From NCBI RefSeq assembly GCF_016278385.1, contig NZ_JADQBY010000044.1:1-51451 (forward strand): a stretch of 51,451 nucleotides of DNA, given 5' to 3'. This stretch comes from Methanolobus sp. (GTDB taxonomy: Archaea > Halobacteriota > Methanosarcinia > Methanosarcinales > Methanosarcinaceae). Within the stretch, counting starts at the first letter, position 1. Every line of letters begins with the position of its first letter. The notes under the pieces are model-generated. The model was given only the letters and a program-made list of their open reading frames with translations. It did not search any database and was not told the DNA's origin. Shown in pieces: positions 27,513 through 36,343 of the stretch. A program made the translations under genes and the position numbers.

Positions 27513-30500
27513 ATGGGAAATACAATTCATGAACTATCAGACCAGCAAAAGAAAGAGCTTTCAGATATTTTTGGAAGTGGAGTAAACTTCAAAGACAAGG
27601 AACGCCACTTTTATACACATGATGTGGGAGCATTGCCATCCCTTATCAAAACCATGGTAGGAAAGGCAAAGCCTGCTGCCATTGTGAAGGTAAATAACGA
27701 AGAAAAAGCTGTTGAGCTCATCAATTTTGCACGTAAATATAAGATCCCTGTAGTTCCAAGAGCAGGAGCTTCTTCCGGATACGGTGGCATCATACCGACA
27801 AAAGGAGGTATCGTTGCCGATGTAACCCCAATGAGAGAGATCATAGATATTGATAAGGATAATCTCAGGGTGACAGTTGGTGCAGGTGCCGTATGGCATG
27901 ACCTTGAATCAAAGATCAACGAGGAAGGACTTGCATTGCAGGCTGTTCCTTCAAGTGCGATGTCGGCAACCGTTGGTGGATGGCTTGCCCAGAACGGTGT
28001 GGGTTACGGAAGTTACGAATACGGATGGTCACAAGACACCATGGAATCTGCAAGAGTGGTATTACCAACTGGTGAAGTAAAGGAGTTTTCCGGCGAGGAA
28101 CTTGGAAAGATCATCGGTACCATGGGCACTACCGGAATAATCACGCAGGTCACACTTAAACTGAGGAAATTCGAAAAAACTGCTGCAATTTCAGCTAAGT
28201 TCCCTGATGCATCCTCCATGAAGAGAGCCATTAAGATGGTCGGTGAGAAGAAAATCCCTATATGGGCAATCTCCTTCCTGAATCCTCAGTGGGCTGAGAT
28301 GAAGAACAAGTCCCCGTACAAAACACATTACGGAGAGACGATCGAGGAACACAGACCGGAATTACCACTTTCCTACATATGCAACTTCGCCTATCCCAAA
28401 TCAAGAGATGTCAGTGCCCTTGAGAGTGTGATCAAAGAAGCAGGAGGAGAGAAGCTTTCTGATGAGATCGCTGAGCATGAGACACAGGAATGGTTCAGGT
28501 CCATGAAGGTCAAGAGACTTGGCCCTTCATTCATCCCGGCTGAGGTTGTTGTGCCGGTTGACAAGATCGACACGATGTTCAACGAAATCGAGAAGAAGAT
28601 CGGCCTTCCAGTTCTTGTTGAGGGTATGGTGACAAAGGGCGACGAGGCTATTATGCTCTGTTTCATGCCACACTCAGAAAGATCATTCAAGTATAATCTT
28701 GCATTTCCGCTTGCACTGAGTATTGTAAAAATAGCAGAGGAAAATGGTGGAAGGATATACGCTTCCGGTCTTTACTTTGCAAGTCAGGCAGAAAAAGTGT
28801 ATAAGGATCGCTTTAAGGCCATTCAGGCTTTCAGGAAGCAGATCGATCCTGATGACATCATGAACCCTGAGACGATGACAGGTAAGTCCATGATTAATAC
28901 CGGACTTTCCCTTGCAAAGGTGTTCGAACCTATGGCCCGTATGGTGGGTAATATGTCAGGAGTTGGCAACCAGGAGTTCAAAGAGGAGAAAGGACTGCCA
29001 GGAGACATTATATCTCATGCTTACACCTGCGCTCAGTGTGGATACTGTGTTAACGAGTGTGACCAGTATTACGGTCGTGGCTGGGAATCACAGTCACCAC
29101 GTGGCAAGTGGTTCTTTATCAAGGAATACCTTGACGGAAAAATGAAACTAGACCAGGAGCAAGTGGATACTTTCCTTGCCTGTACCACATGTGAGATGTG
29201 TGACCATAACTGCCAGCTTGACCTGCCTATCGAGCGTTCATGGATGACACTCAGGGAGAACTTCGTCCAGAAGAGAGGCATGATGACAATCCCACCATTT
29301 GAGATCATGGCACAAAGTCTGGATAAGGAAAGGAATATCTGGGCAAACTACAGAGTAGACAGGGACAAGTGGCTGCCTGATGATATCAGGGCAAAACTCA
29401 AGGACAAGGCGGAGATTGCATACTTTGCCGGATGTACTGCATCCTTTGTGGAAAAGGACGTGGCAATAGGTACCGTTCGCTTGCTGGATGAAGCAGGTAT
29501 CGAGTTCGCATATCTTGGTGATAAGGAATCGTGTTGTGGAATTCCAATGCTAGTTGCCGGAAAATGGGATGTGTTCGAGAGAATCCTGAAAATGAACATT
29601 GCCAACATGCAGAAGATAGGTGCAAAGACAGTTGTTACCTCCTGTCCTGCCTGTCTGCTTATGTGGAGGACTATCTATCCTCAGTGGGCCGAGAAACTCG
29701 GAATGGAATTTGACATCGAAGCAAAGCACTATTCTGAAGTGCTCGTGGATAAACTTGATGTATTGAAACCAAAGTTCAAGATACCTCTGAACAAGACTAT
29801 TGCATGGCATGATTCATGCCACCTGGGAAGAGCCGGTGCAGGAGTATACGAGCCACCACGAGAATTGCTGAAAGCAATTCCTGGAGTGAAGTTCAAGGAG
29901 ATGGAACACAACCGTGAGAAGGCACTCTGCTGTGGTTCTGTTGTGACGCTTATCGACGAGCCGAAAGTGGCCAGTAAGATTGGAAATGTCCGTTTGCAGG
30001 AGGCTGTTGACCAGGATGCTGACATCATGGCGGCACTTTGTCCATGCTGCCTTGTTCAGTTCAGGGTTGCTGCAAGGGATAATAATGTCGATATAAAGAT
30101 AGAGGACCTTGGAGCACTGGCGGCACGCAGTCTTGGATATGACCTGCCGGATACGAATAATGATGCTCTTGTAGCATGGGCGACCTTCGAAAAGATGATT
30201 GAGCTGATGGAACCGGAGAATATGACCGAGATGATGGTGGAACTGCTGCCTGATATGATCGGTGCCATGCCTTCATACATGCAGGCTATGATGAAGACGG
30301 TAAAATATGTACCGGGTATGGATGTTCTTATGAAGCCAATGATGCCGATAATGATGCCTATGCTCATGCCTTCTTTGATGCCAAAGGTCATGCCAAAGAT
30401 GCTAAAGGCTGTCGAGAAGAGGGTTCCAATGCCAGATTACATGAAGGAGCAGATGCCAGACCTCATGCCGGATGCAATGGGTAATCTTTTGCCTAACATG

Positions 30501-30560
30501 CTTCCGCAGATCATACCTCTGCTGACACCGAAGATGATAGCGTATATTAAGGCGAACTGA
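27513..30560 (+). CDS. FAD-linked oxidase/Fe-S oxidoreductase fusion, D-lactate dehydrogenase-like, with Met/Pro-rich tail
   Basis: A 1015-residue protein with three parts. Residues about 50-460 are a GlcD-type FAD domain (PVVPRAGASSGYGG, QAVPSSAMSATVGGWLAQNGVG). Residues about 505-590 carry two 4Fe-4S motifs (CAQCGYCVNEC and CTTCEMCDHNC). Residues about 630-870 hold two CCG heterodisulfide-reductase-like domains (ESCCGIPML and ALCCGSVVTL). This is the layout of glycolate oxidase GlcDF or D-lactate dehydrogenases, so it probably oxidises a 2-hydroxy acid. The last 100 residues are dominated by Met and Pro (for example MKPMMPIMMPMLMPSLMP), which is not part of the usual enzyme. GGAG lies 8 nt before the ATG. 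Confidence 0.85.
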   Translation: MGNTIHELSDQQKKELSDIFGSGVNFKDKERHFYTHDVGALPSLIKTMVGKAKPAAIVKVNNEEKAVELINFARKYKIPVVPRAGASSGYGGIIPTKGGIVADVTPMREIIDIDKDNLRVTVGAGAVWHDLESKINEEGLALQAVPSSAMSATVGGWLAQNGVGYGSYEYGWSQDTMESARVVLPTGEVKEFSGEELGKIIGTMGTTGIITQVTLKLRKFEKTAAISAKFPDASSMKRAIKMVGEKKIPIWAISFLNPQWAEMKNKSPYKTHYGETIEEHRPELPLSYICNFAYPKSRDVSALESVIKEAGGEKLSDEIAEHETQEWFRSMKVKRLGPSFIPAEVVVPVDKIDTMFNEIEKKIGLPVLVEGMVTKGDEAIMLCFMPHSERSFKYNLAFPLALSIVKIAEENGGRIYASGLYFASQAEKVYKDRFKAIQAFRKQIDPDDIMNPETMTGKSMINTGLSLAKVFEPMARMVGNMSGVGNQEFKEEKGLPGDIISHAYTCAQCGYCVNECDQYYGRGWESQSPRGKWFFIKEYLDGKMKLDQEQVDTFLACTTCEMCDHNCQLDLPIERSWMTLRENFVQKRGMMTIPPFEIMAQSLDKERNIWANYRVDRDKWLPDDIRAKLKDKAEIAYFAGCTASFVEKDVAIGTVRLLDEAGIEFAYLGDKESCCGIPMLVAGKWDVFERILKMNIANMQKIGAKTVVTSCPACLLMWRTIYPQWAEKLGMEFDIEAKHYSEVLVDKLDVLKPKFKIPLNKTIAWHDSCHLGRAGAGVYEPPRELLKAIPGVKFKEMEHNREKALCCGSVVTLIDEPKVASKIGNVRLQEAVDQDADIMAALCPCCLVQFRVAARDNNVDIKIEDLGALAARSLGYDLPDTNNDALVAWATFEKMIELMEPENMTEMMVELLPDMIGAMPSYMQAMMKTVKYVPGMDVLMKPMMPIMMPMLMPSLMPKVMPKMLKAVEKRVPMPDYMKEQMPDLMPDAMGNLLPNMLPQIIPLLTPKMIAYIKAN

Positions 30561-30566
30561 GAATAA

Positions 30567-30593
30567 AAGGCCGATATGGCCTTCTTTTTTCTT
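30567..30593 (+). terminator. Terminator of the FAD/Fe-S oxidoreductase gene
   Basis: AAGGCC and GGCCTT form a 6-bp stem around GATAT, followed by CTTTTTTCTT, 6 nt after the stop codon. Confidence 0.75.
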
Positions 30594-30707
30594 ATTAATG
30601 TGGAGAACTAATTTAAAAAGTACCAGATAATTAAATATCTGCAATGGCATTGAGATACTATAAGAAATGAAGAACATGTGATCCAAGTACTTTTTCAAAA
30701 AATCTTA

Positions 30708-31179
30708 TTATTTTGTATCTGAAAGATAGGTATCATCTTGTTTAATTAATTTACCGCTTATATCTTTATAGGTTATATTTTTCAAAAGATTATCCCCAGA
30801 AGGAGCGTCAGTTGAACGATATTTAAATATCACCTTTTTAGAATTCGGAATTAATTGTTTTGTTTGAGATTCACCTTCTGGATTTACGTGCTCTTCGTAT
30901 AAATGCTCAGGAATTTACTGAATCCATATATTCAAGATTATATTTTATATCATATGCAGGACCTTTGCCAATATTTTCAACATACATAACTTCTTTATAA
31001 CCATCGTTTTCTCTTGAATATTTCCTCTCAAAATATAGAATCGGTTTATTTTGGAGAGAAAACTGTTTTGTAGAAAAATACAATGCTATCAAAGACACAA
31101 TAAAAGCAAATATAGCGACTATATTATTTTCTAAAAATAATATTATGTTTAGCAAATTGAAACCTCCAATTATATACAT
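30708..31179 (-). pseudogene. Frameshifted membrane-anchored protein of unknown function
   Basis: The 5' part (31179 down to 30907) encodes about 90 residues with a transmembrane segment (IVAIFAFIVSLIALYF) followed by LQNKPILYFERKYSREN and VENIGKGPAYDIKYNLEY. The frame then hits TGA near 30907. An adjacent frame continues without a break as EHLYEEHVNPEGESQTKQL to LSDTK with a stop at 30708. A one- or two-base change would join them into a protein of about 155 residues with an extracellular-type beta domain. A strong GGAGG just before the TTG at 31155 suggests the true start may lie there rather than at the ATG at 31179. It is a real frameshift or a sequencing error. Confidence 0.6.
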
Positions 31180-31822
31180 ACCATATTACATAACTTAAAT
31201 AATATACATAGTATTTAAAAATATATTATTGGTTTTGAGATTAATTATTAGAAAATGTAACTGAAGGCTAAAGTCGTAGATACCCATCAATTTTCAATCC
31301 CATGCCTAGACAAGTTAAGAAAATTAGGGAAACTTGATTAATTCTGCAGACATTTTCAGTTAAACAAATAAATAACCCATACATTGCTTTAGAGCAGTGT
31401 CAATTTCTTATTTAACATTAATAGATTGCTTTTTTGGATTTGACTGGAGGTGTGATACCATAATAGTCTGTTTTTTGCTTGTTCAAAATTTCCGATTAGT
31501 CAGCATAATAGGAAAAAACCGTCCTTCGCCTTTGCAGGCTTGCAGTAAACCGATATTTCTTAAAGATAGAAAATTTTTATAACAATGCTGTTAGAAGGTT
31601 TACCTTTATTTGGCGGTTAGACAACTTGATTTTTGTACGGAATATCAAACATAAATGTCGTTAATCTAAATGTTATTAATTTAGACAATAGTCTGCAAAT
31701 ATATATATTGAAAAAATGGCAATTTTGATGTTTAATCATATTGTAAAATGATTGAATGCATAAGATTTAACCTATTGAATCATTAGATATTTTATGTTTA
31801 CTCATTATGATGGATGTGTAGA
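31180..31822. other. AT-rich gap with one decayed gene
   Basis: Very AT-rich sequence without an intact gene. Apart from the decayed Cys-rich gene at 31425-31590, nothing is recognisable. Confidence 0.5.
31425..31590 (-). pseudogene. Decayed copy of the small Cys-rich gene at 33565
   Basis: Minus-strand codons give NKQKTDYYGITPPVKSKK in one frame, parallel to GKARTEHYGVTPDKPIKK at the end of the intact gene at 33565-33759. Upstream in another frame is ACKGEGR, parallel to VCKGARAG. The intervening part contains stops and a frame change. No start codon is preserved. Confidence 0.5.
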
Positions 31823-32461
31823 ATGTCTAAAAAAGATTTAGAATCAATTGATGAACTCAATTTAGAAGCAAAAGAAATAATAGATTTATCTAAAAAGTTC
31901 TTCTTATCGGTTCCAATCGAAAACAAAAGGCAAGTAATCTCAACTGGCAACCATATATATTCATTAGATGGCGATATTAATAAAAATCCAACCACGTATT
32001 CTAATTATTATACATGGGGCAAACTTTCTATGGAAATGTTAACCTTACAAAAAGAGATACTTGATAAATATGCATCATGGTATGAAAATAGTAAACCATT
32101 AATAGAAGTATATAACCCAAGCTGGCGTAACGCTTTCAATGAATACAATAAAATAATCAATCGCCACATAAATTTATCTGACCAAACAATCGAGGTCAAT
32201 AATGAAAAAATATACCAAGTATTCATGAACTGTTTTAGATATCAAAAGAATATGGTTGATCCCATAACAGACATAATTCAAAGCCAATACATTTTTTTTA
32301 TAAACAAAAACAAAATAAACCAAGCATTTAGAATAGCTTCTAAAGTAGCTAAAAAACAATGGCAATACATTATTGCCTTATTAATTTTTATTGCTTTACT
32401 CGCAGATGCCATTAATGGTTGGTCAGTAATAGCTGCATTTATTAACACAACTTTAACTTAG
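31823..32461 (+). CDS. Hypothetical protein with C-terminal membrane anchor
   Basis: About 212 residues from the ATG at 31823 (MSKKDLESIDELN); an upstream in-frame ATG lies 9 nt earlier. Most of the protein is helical and polar, with aromatic-rich segments (YSNYYTWGKLSMEML and YNPSWRNAFNEYN). Near the C-terminus a single transmembrane segment (YIIALLIFIALLADAI, about residues 180-200) leaves a short tail. The AT-rich, Asn/Lys/Ile-rich codon usage is lower in GC than that of the core genes around it, suggesting recent transfer. I do not recognise the family. Confidence 0.6.
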   Translation: MSKKDLESIDELNLEAKEIIDLSKKFFLSVPIENKRQVISTGNHIYSLDGDINKNPTTYSNYYTWGKLSMEMLTLQKEILDKYASWYENSKPLIEVYNPSWRNAFNEYNKIINRHINLSDQTIEVNNEKIYQVFMNCFRYQKNMVDPITDIIQSQYIFFINKNKINQAFRIASKVAKKQWQYIIALLIFIALLADAINGWSVIAAFINTTLT

Positions 32462-32645
32462 ACTCCTACTCCTCACATTTCAGCCTTAAAATAAAATATT
32501 CTTCCTTTACTTGACAGACTGGGAAAAATGCGGTTGACGAATCGCTCAAATGGGAACGAATGGTAGGGCAAAAAATTAAATTAAAAACGATTTGTATTCG
32601 GATGTGACCTGCTTTTTATAGCAAATAGCCACCCCATATACAATA

Positions 32646-33392
32646 TTAGATATTCTTCTGAAAAATATAGAATGCATAACCATATTCATCCGGGCGTTCT
32701 CTGAAGAGCTTTATCTCTTTTCTGTTAAACTCAATTATCATTTCTGCTTCGGTGTTTCCTTTATAGTTATCACTGATGTCATCAACTCTTTTTTCCAGAT
32801 TGGAATAAAAATCATACCAGACAGAAACTGGCAATTTAAAATGCTCAATGATATCATATCCTACTGCCGTGATAACTTTTTCAGTGTCAGGTATGTTCAT
32901 GATACCGGGATATATCTCCTGCCAGAACTGAAGCACTTCCGGAGAAGGTTCATCCGTGAACCATGTGTTCTCTGTCACTGCCATATAACCCCCACTTTTA
33001 AGAAACTGTTTCCAGTAGCTAAGTCCTTTTTCAAAACCAATGACAAAAATAGAGCCTTCAGCCCAGATGATGTCGAATTCTCCCGCTTCAAATGGCAGGT
33101 CATCCATGGAGGCACAAACTGTGGTAATCCTGTCGTCTACTCCTTCTTTAATCGCATTTCCCATCAGTTTGTCCAGAAAAGGCTGGTAAATGTCAGTTGC
33201 AGTGATGTGACAGTCGTTGCAGATCTTCGCAAGATGTATTGTCTGCATACCCACACCACAACCAATGTCAAGGATTTTACTTCCTGCAGGAAGGGAAGAA
33301 AGCAAATTAAAGGCTTTTTCAGTACATTCATTACTGCCAGGACCCTGTCTGGGTAAACCGTCAAATATCTCAAAAATAGGTGATTCACTCAT
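32646..33392 (-). CDS. Class I SAM-dependent methyltransferase
   Basis: A 248-residue methyltransferase. Motif I is ILDIGCGVGMQTIHLAK near residue 41, followed by the acidic ITATDIYQPFL (ribose-binding Asp) and motif IV-like FDIIWAEGSIFVIGF near 105. The downstream VTENTWFTDEPS is typical of small-molecule or arsenite/ubiquinone-like methyltransferases. The acceptor substrate is unknown. It is a single gene with no obvious operon partners. Confidence 0.85.
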   Translation of the reverse strand: MSESPIFEIFDGLPRQGPGSNECTEKAFNLLSSLPAGSKILDIGCGVGMQTIHLAKICNDCHITATDIYQPFLDKLMGNAIKEGVDDRITTVCASMDDLPFEAGEFDIIWAEGSIFVIGFEKGLSYWKQFLKSGGYMAVTENTWFTDEPSPEVLQFWQEIYPGIMNIPDTEKVITAVGYDIIEHFKLPVSVWYDFYSNLEKRVDDISDNYKGNTEAEMIIEFNRKEIKLFRERPDEYGYAFYIFQKNI

Positions 33393-33535
33393 AAATATTT
33401 ATGAGAAAAATCTTACTTAAATCTGTTGTGGTACTGCGATAATGATTGTGTTTTTTAAAACCTACATGCATCAGCAAGGTATGGAACAGTACGACAAAGT
33501 ATTATCAAATAAAATCGAATTAGAAAAAGAGATAT

Positions 33536-33555
33536 AAAAGGCTGGTTTGCCTTTT
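33536..33555 (-). terminator. Hairpin terminator of the Cys-rich gene
   Basis: AAAAGGC and GCCTTTT form a 7-bp stem with a 6-nt loop, about 10 nt after the stop of the gene ending at 33565. Confidence 0.5.
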
Positions 33556-33564
33556 ATTAATACA

Positions 33565-33759
33565 TTATTTCTTAATCGGCTTATCAGGCGTGACACCGTA
33601 GTGTTCTGTTCTTGCCTTGCCCCATGGACAACCTTTTTTCCCGAATATCTTAAGTTCAAGGTTCTGTATAGCCTTGCATAAACCGTTACCTGCACGTGCA
33701 CCTTTGCATACAAGACAGTATTTCTCACAGAATACAGGAGCTTTCTTCTGGTCTGTCAT
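33565..33759 (-). CDS. Small Cys-rich protein, 64 residues
   Basis: The sequence begins MTDQKKAPVF and carries the pattern C-x3-C-x2-C (CEKYCLVC) followed by C28 in GNGLCKAI and C-P at KKGCPWGKA, i.e. five Cys that could hold a metal or Fe-S cluster. It is soluble with many Lys. It lies 68 nt downstream of the flavodoxin gene on the same strand, so it may be co-transcribed and work in the same electron-transfer step. I do not recognise a named family. A decayed second copy lies at 31425. Confidence 0.7.
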   Translation of the reverse strand: MTDQKKAPVFCEKYCLVCKGARAGNGLCKAIQNLELKIFGKKGCPWGKARTEHYGVTPDKPIKK

Positions 33760-33827
33760 AAATTATCCCCTCCGTTTGTTTAGACTTGTCTGACGTTTTT
33801 CCAGATAAAGATAAGTTAGACAGGTTA

Positions 33828-34301
33828 TTATAATTTAGCCTGTACTTCCTTTGCGAATGCTTTTGCTTTCTGTACACAGGATTCGTCAGGCTGTCCCTTT
33901 GTAGATGGACCCATCTCACCGAATGCTTTCATCTGAGGGTCATCTGCCTTGAGCAGCATGTCAATCACTGGCTGGGCAAGCTCTCCCTGACAGTCAAATG
34001 TACCAAGAATGTTTGCACCTTCTGCAGCCTGGGCGCAGGAACCTGTCCATGAGTGTATAGCCTCAAATCCTTCAGGCACAGCGTGAGTCATGAATGTGGC
34101 AATGTTCTTACCTGATGTTTTCCCGGATAAAAATGTCTTTACATTTGCAGGAACATCGAACTGAAGCACGGGGAAACCTATGAAGGCAAGGTCATATCCT
34201 TCAAGGTCTGTAACTTCACCTATTGGTTTGATATCTTTCTCGCCTTCGAGTTCGCCGTAAATGGCTTCTGCTATTTTCTGTGTATTCCCTGTCTGGGTCA
34301 T
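33828..34301 (-). CDS. Flavodoxin family protein with premature stop near the N-terminus
   Basis: A 157-residue frame from the ATG at 34299-34301. The FMN phosphate loop TQTGNTQKIAEAIY is intact, followed by DLAFIGFPV and a C-terminal helix. The true N-terminus appears to lie 7 codons upstream: an ATG at 34320-34322, preceded by GAGGT at the correct distance, reads MKTLVT and then a TAA (34302-34304) before MTQTG. In this family that position is normally Tyr, so the TAA looks like a nonsense mutation of TAT or TAC. Reinitiation at 34301 would lack the first beta strand and has no ribosome-binding site. It is therefore likely a recent pseudogene, or a sequencing error. A TATA box is near 34362-34375. 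Confidence 0.75.
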   Translation of the reverse strand: MTQTGNTQKIAEAIYGELEGEKDIKPIGEVTDLEGYDLAFIGFPVLQFDVPANVKTFLSGKTSGKNIATFMTHAVPEGFEAIHSWTGSCAQAAEGANILGTFDCQGELAQPVIDMLLKADDPQMKAFGEMGPSTKGQPDESCVQKAKAFAKEVQAKL

Positions 34302-34322
34302 TTATGTTACGAGTGTTTTCAT

Positions 34323-34713
34323 GTAGATACCTCTGTTTTTTGATGATTTAGTGTATCTACTATAGATTTATATAGCTAAGCGTTAGGAAACTGTAGTGAA
34401 TCTTGTTTGATACAAAAAAATAACCTTGGTGAGGGTTTTGATTGGATGGTGTTTCAGGGGAGTAGAAAGAAGATAAGGAAAACATGGGACATTAATTTGG
34501 GCACTTCTGCCGTGGAGAGATTAATCACCATCTTACATGGACTTTTTTTTATTTTTACTGGATAATATTGTTATTGTTGTAGATGTGGAAAAAATATAAT
34601 CAAGCAAAATTGATGAAATTAAAAATTTTCATACAGAACTGAATTTGCAGCAAATTATTTACACTATAATGCGTTAAATGCGGTTAAGGTTATGATTGAA
34701 CAAGGAGTATTTA
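34323..34713. other. Intergenic region
   Basis: The part near 34360-34375 holds the TATA box (CTATATAAATC on the minus strand) for the flavodoxin gene. The rest is AT-rich with a T tract near 34540, and I see no gene. Confidence 0.5.
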
Positions 34714-35781
34714 ATGAACCCACAAATAAAAGATGATTTCTCCTTTTTGAAGGTTATGATTAATGATTCAAAACGTCAATCTAGTAGTCTTTATCGTCCC
34801 GGACCCTATTGGAATTATAAAGTAAAAAGCGCAATATCTGAAATAAAGAGATGCGGAATAAAAGATTTCAGAGGTTCGTCAAATCTAATTGGCCTTTCTT
34901 ATGCCGATAATTTAGTAATTGATATCCGAGATGCGTATAATTATGGATTTCGTAAAATCATAATATGGGGGACAAAATTATTTCCATTTAGTAAGATATA
35001 TGATGCCCAATTAGCACAGACACGTAATTATGCTGCCGAATCAATACGAAATTGCCAAGAAAACCTCAATTCAAAACCTCGAGTCAGAGAATTATTAGGA
35101 AAATATAGACTTCCATATTCCCTGCTTGGCGGATGTAAAAAAGCAGTCAACATCAATGGGCAAGATTATGCAATTCATTATCTTAATGTTCTAGAACAGC
35201 ATGATAATGTGGCCGCTCACATTAGATATGATATGGCTCGAACTGTTTTTGAAATAGGAGGAGGGTTTGGAGTTAATGTCCATCTCTTAATTGAAAACTA
35301 TCCAAATATCAGGAAAGTGATATATCTTGACATTCCACCGAATCTGTATGTTGGAACGCAATACTTAAAGGCTTTCTATGGCGAGGCTGTTTCTGACTGC
35401 AGAAAATTCCAAAATTTGGAAACAATAAAATTTACAGATACAGATGATCTGGAGATTTTTTGTATTGCACCATGGCAAATTGAGAAATTGCAAGCCCAAG
35501 TTGATATTTTTATAAATGCGCATTCATTTGTTGAGATGCCTAAAGATATCGTTTCAAATTACGCACACCACATCATGAGATTAAACAGTTCAGATAAATC
35601 GGCAATTGCACTAATTTCCTATGATTTATTTGATTTGACAACTACTTTTGATCCTGCGAACTTGCCACAGTTTTTCCCGGGCAGAAAATTTCAATTTTTT
35701 GAGCATGAGGGATTGGTGGATTCTTCCAGAAGGAATCTATATTATGTGTCAAGTGGAAACATTCCGGTTGAAGAGAGTTAA
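34714..35781 (+). CDS. Putative sugar O-methyltransferase
   Basis: About 355 residues from the ATG at 34714, which has AAGGAG 7 nt upstream; a TTG 18 nt earlier is in frame but less suited. The protein matches the putative sugar O-methyltransferase family: a helical N-terminal part (RPGPYWNYKVKSAI) precedes a Rossmann-like core with VFEIGGGFGVNVHLLIENYP near residue 185, then VIYLDIPPNLYVGTQYLKAF, and DIFINAHSFVEMPKDIV near 270. Members are usually found in polysaccharide or glycan loci. The gene stands alone next to a transposase fragment, so it may have arrived by transfer. Confidence 0.75.
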   Translation: MNPQIKDDFSFLKVMINDSKRQSSSLYRPGPYWNYKVKSAISEIKRCGIKDFRGSSNLIGLSYADNLVIDIRDAYNYGFRKIIIWGTKLFPFSKIYDAQLAQTRNYAAESIRNCQENLNSKPRVRELLGKYRLPYSLLGGCKKAVNINGQDYAIHYLNVLEQHDNVAAHIRYDMARTVFEIGGGFGVNVHLLIENYPNIRKVIYLDIPPNLYVGTQYLKAFYGEAVSDCRKFQNLETIKFTDTDDLEIFCIAPWQIEKLQAQVDIFINAHSFVEMPKDIVSNYAHHIMRLNSSDKSAIALISYDLFDLTTTFDPANLPQFFPGRKFQFFEHEGLVDSSRRNLYYVSSGNIPVEES

Positions 35782-35889
35782 CGTGAGTCTAATTAAGTAC
35801 TTCCATAATTTCCCGGCACGAAATAGAGGATGAGTCCATTTCAAAAGTATAAATACAACTTCATGCAATAATTGCATGAGGGGTTTTGA

Positions 35890-36111
35890 ATGAAGTTCAG
35901 AGAATTCTCTGATGAACAATGGAAGTTTATTAAGCCACATTTGCCACCACAACCAATAACCGGAAGAAAGATAGTTGATGACCGTAAGGTCATCAATGGT
36001 ATTCTCTTTGTCCTAATAAAAGGTTGCAGGTGGGGTGATACGCCAGAATGTTATAGTTCAAATGTAACTGCAATTAAATCAAAGCTTTTTAAAATTATCC
36101 TCTTAGAATAA
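35890..36111 (+). pseudogene. Truncated IS5-like transposase N-terminus
   Basis: A 73-codon frame begins MKFREFSDEQWKFIKPHLPP and continues DRKVINGILFVLIKGCRWGD, the helix-turn-helix N-terminus of IS5/IS1031-like transposases. After TPECYSSNVTAIKSK the similarity ends, so the DDE domain is gone. An inverted repeat (TCATGCAA/TTGCATGA near 35861-35879) lies just upstream and may be part of the old element end. Confidence 0.75.
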
Positions 36112-36343
36112 TGTGTAATTTCTCAATTATCCTTATCTAGAATACAAATCTAAACTTTACTGTTATCACCGCTTCCTTTTCTATGGAATCTCAAAAACAT
36201 TCACCCACGAAAAAATGAACCGACAATCATAATATGAGATATCGGATAGTTCCTCTAAAAATAATTAGACTCAAGTTGCAAAAAAAGGTTTTGTGTCCAA
36301 ATAGGACACTATTCAATTTCATCTTTATTCAACGGCATATTGC
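36112..36343. other. Gap between transposase fragment and surface pseudogene
   Basis: AT-rich, no open frame or repeat that I recognise. It may include the remaining debris of the insertion sequence. Confidence 0.4.

Noticed and set aside
31397-31582. 61-codon plus-strand frame
   Set aside because: It is antisense to a decayed copy of the Cys-rich gene and has no features of its own.
33828-34322. Flavodoxin stop as a recoded (pyrrolysine) codon
   Set aside because: The codon is TAA, whereas pyrrolysine uses TAG.
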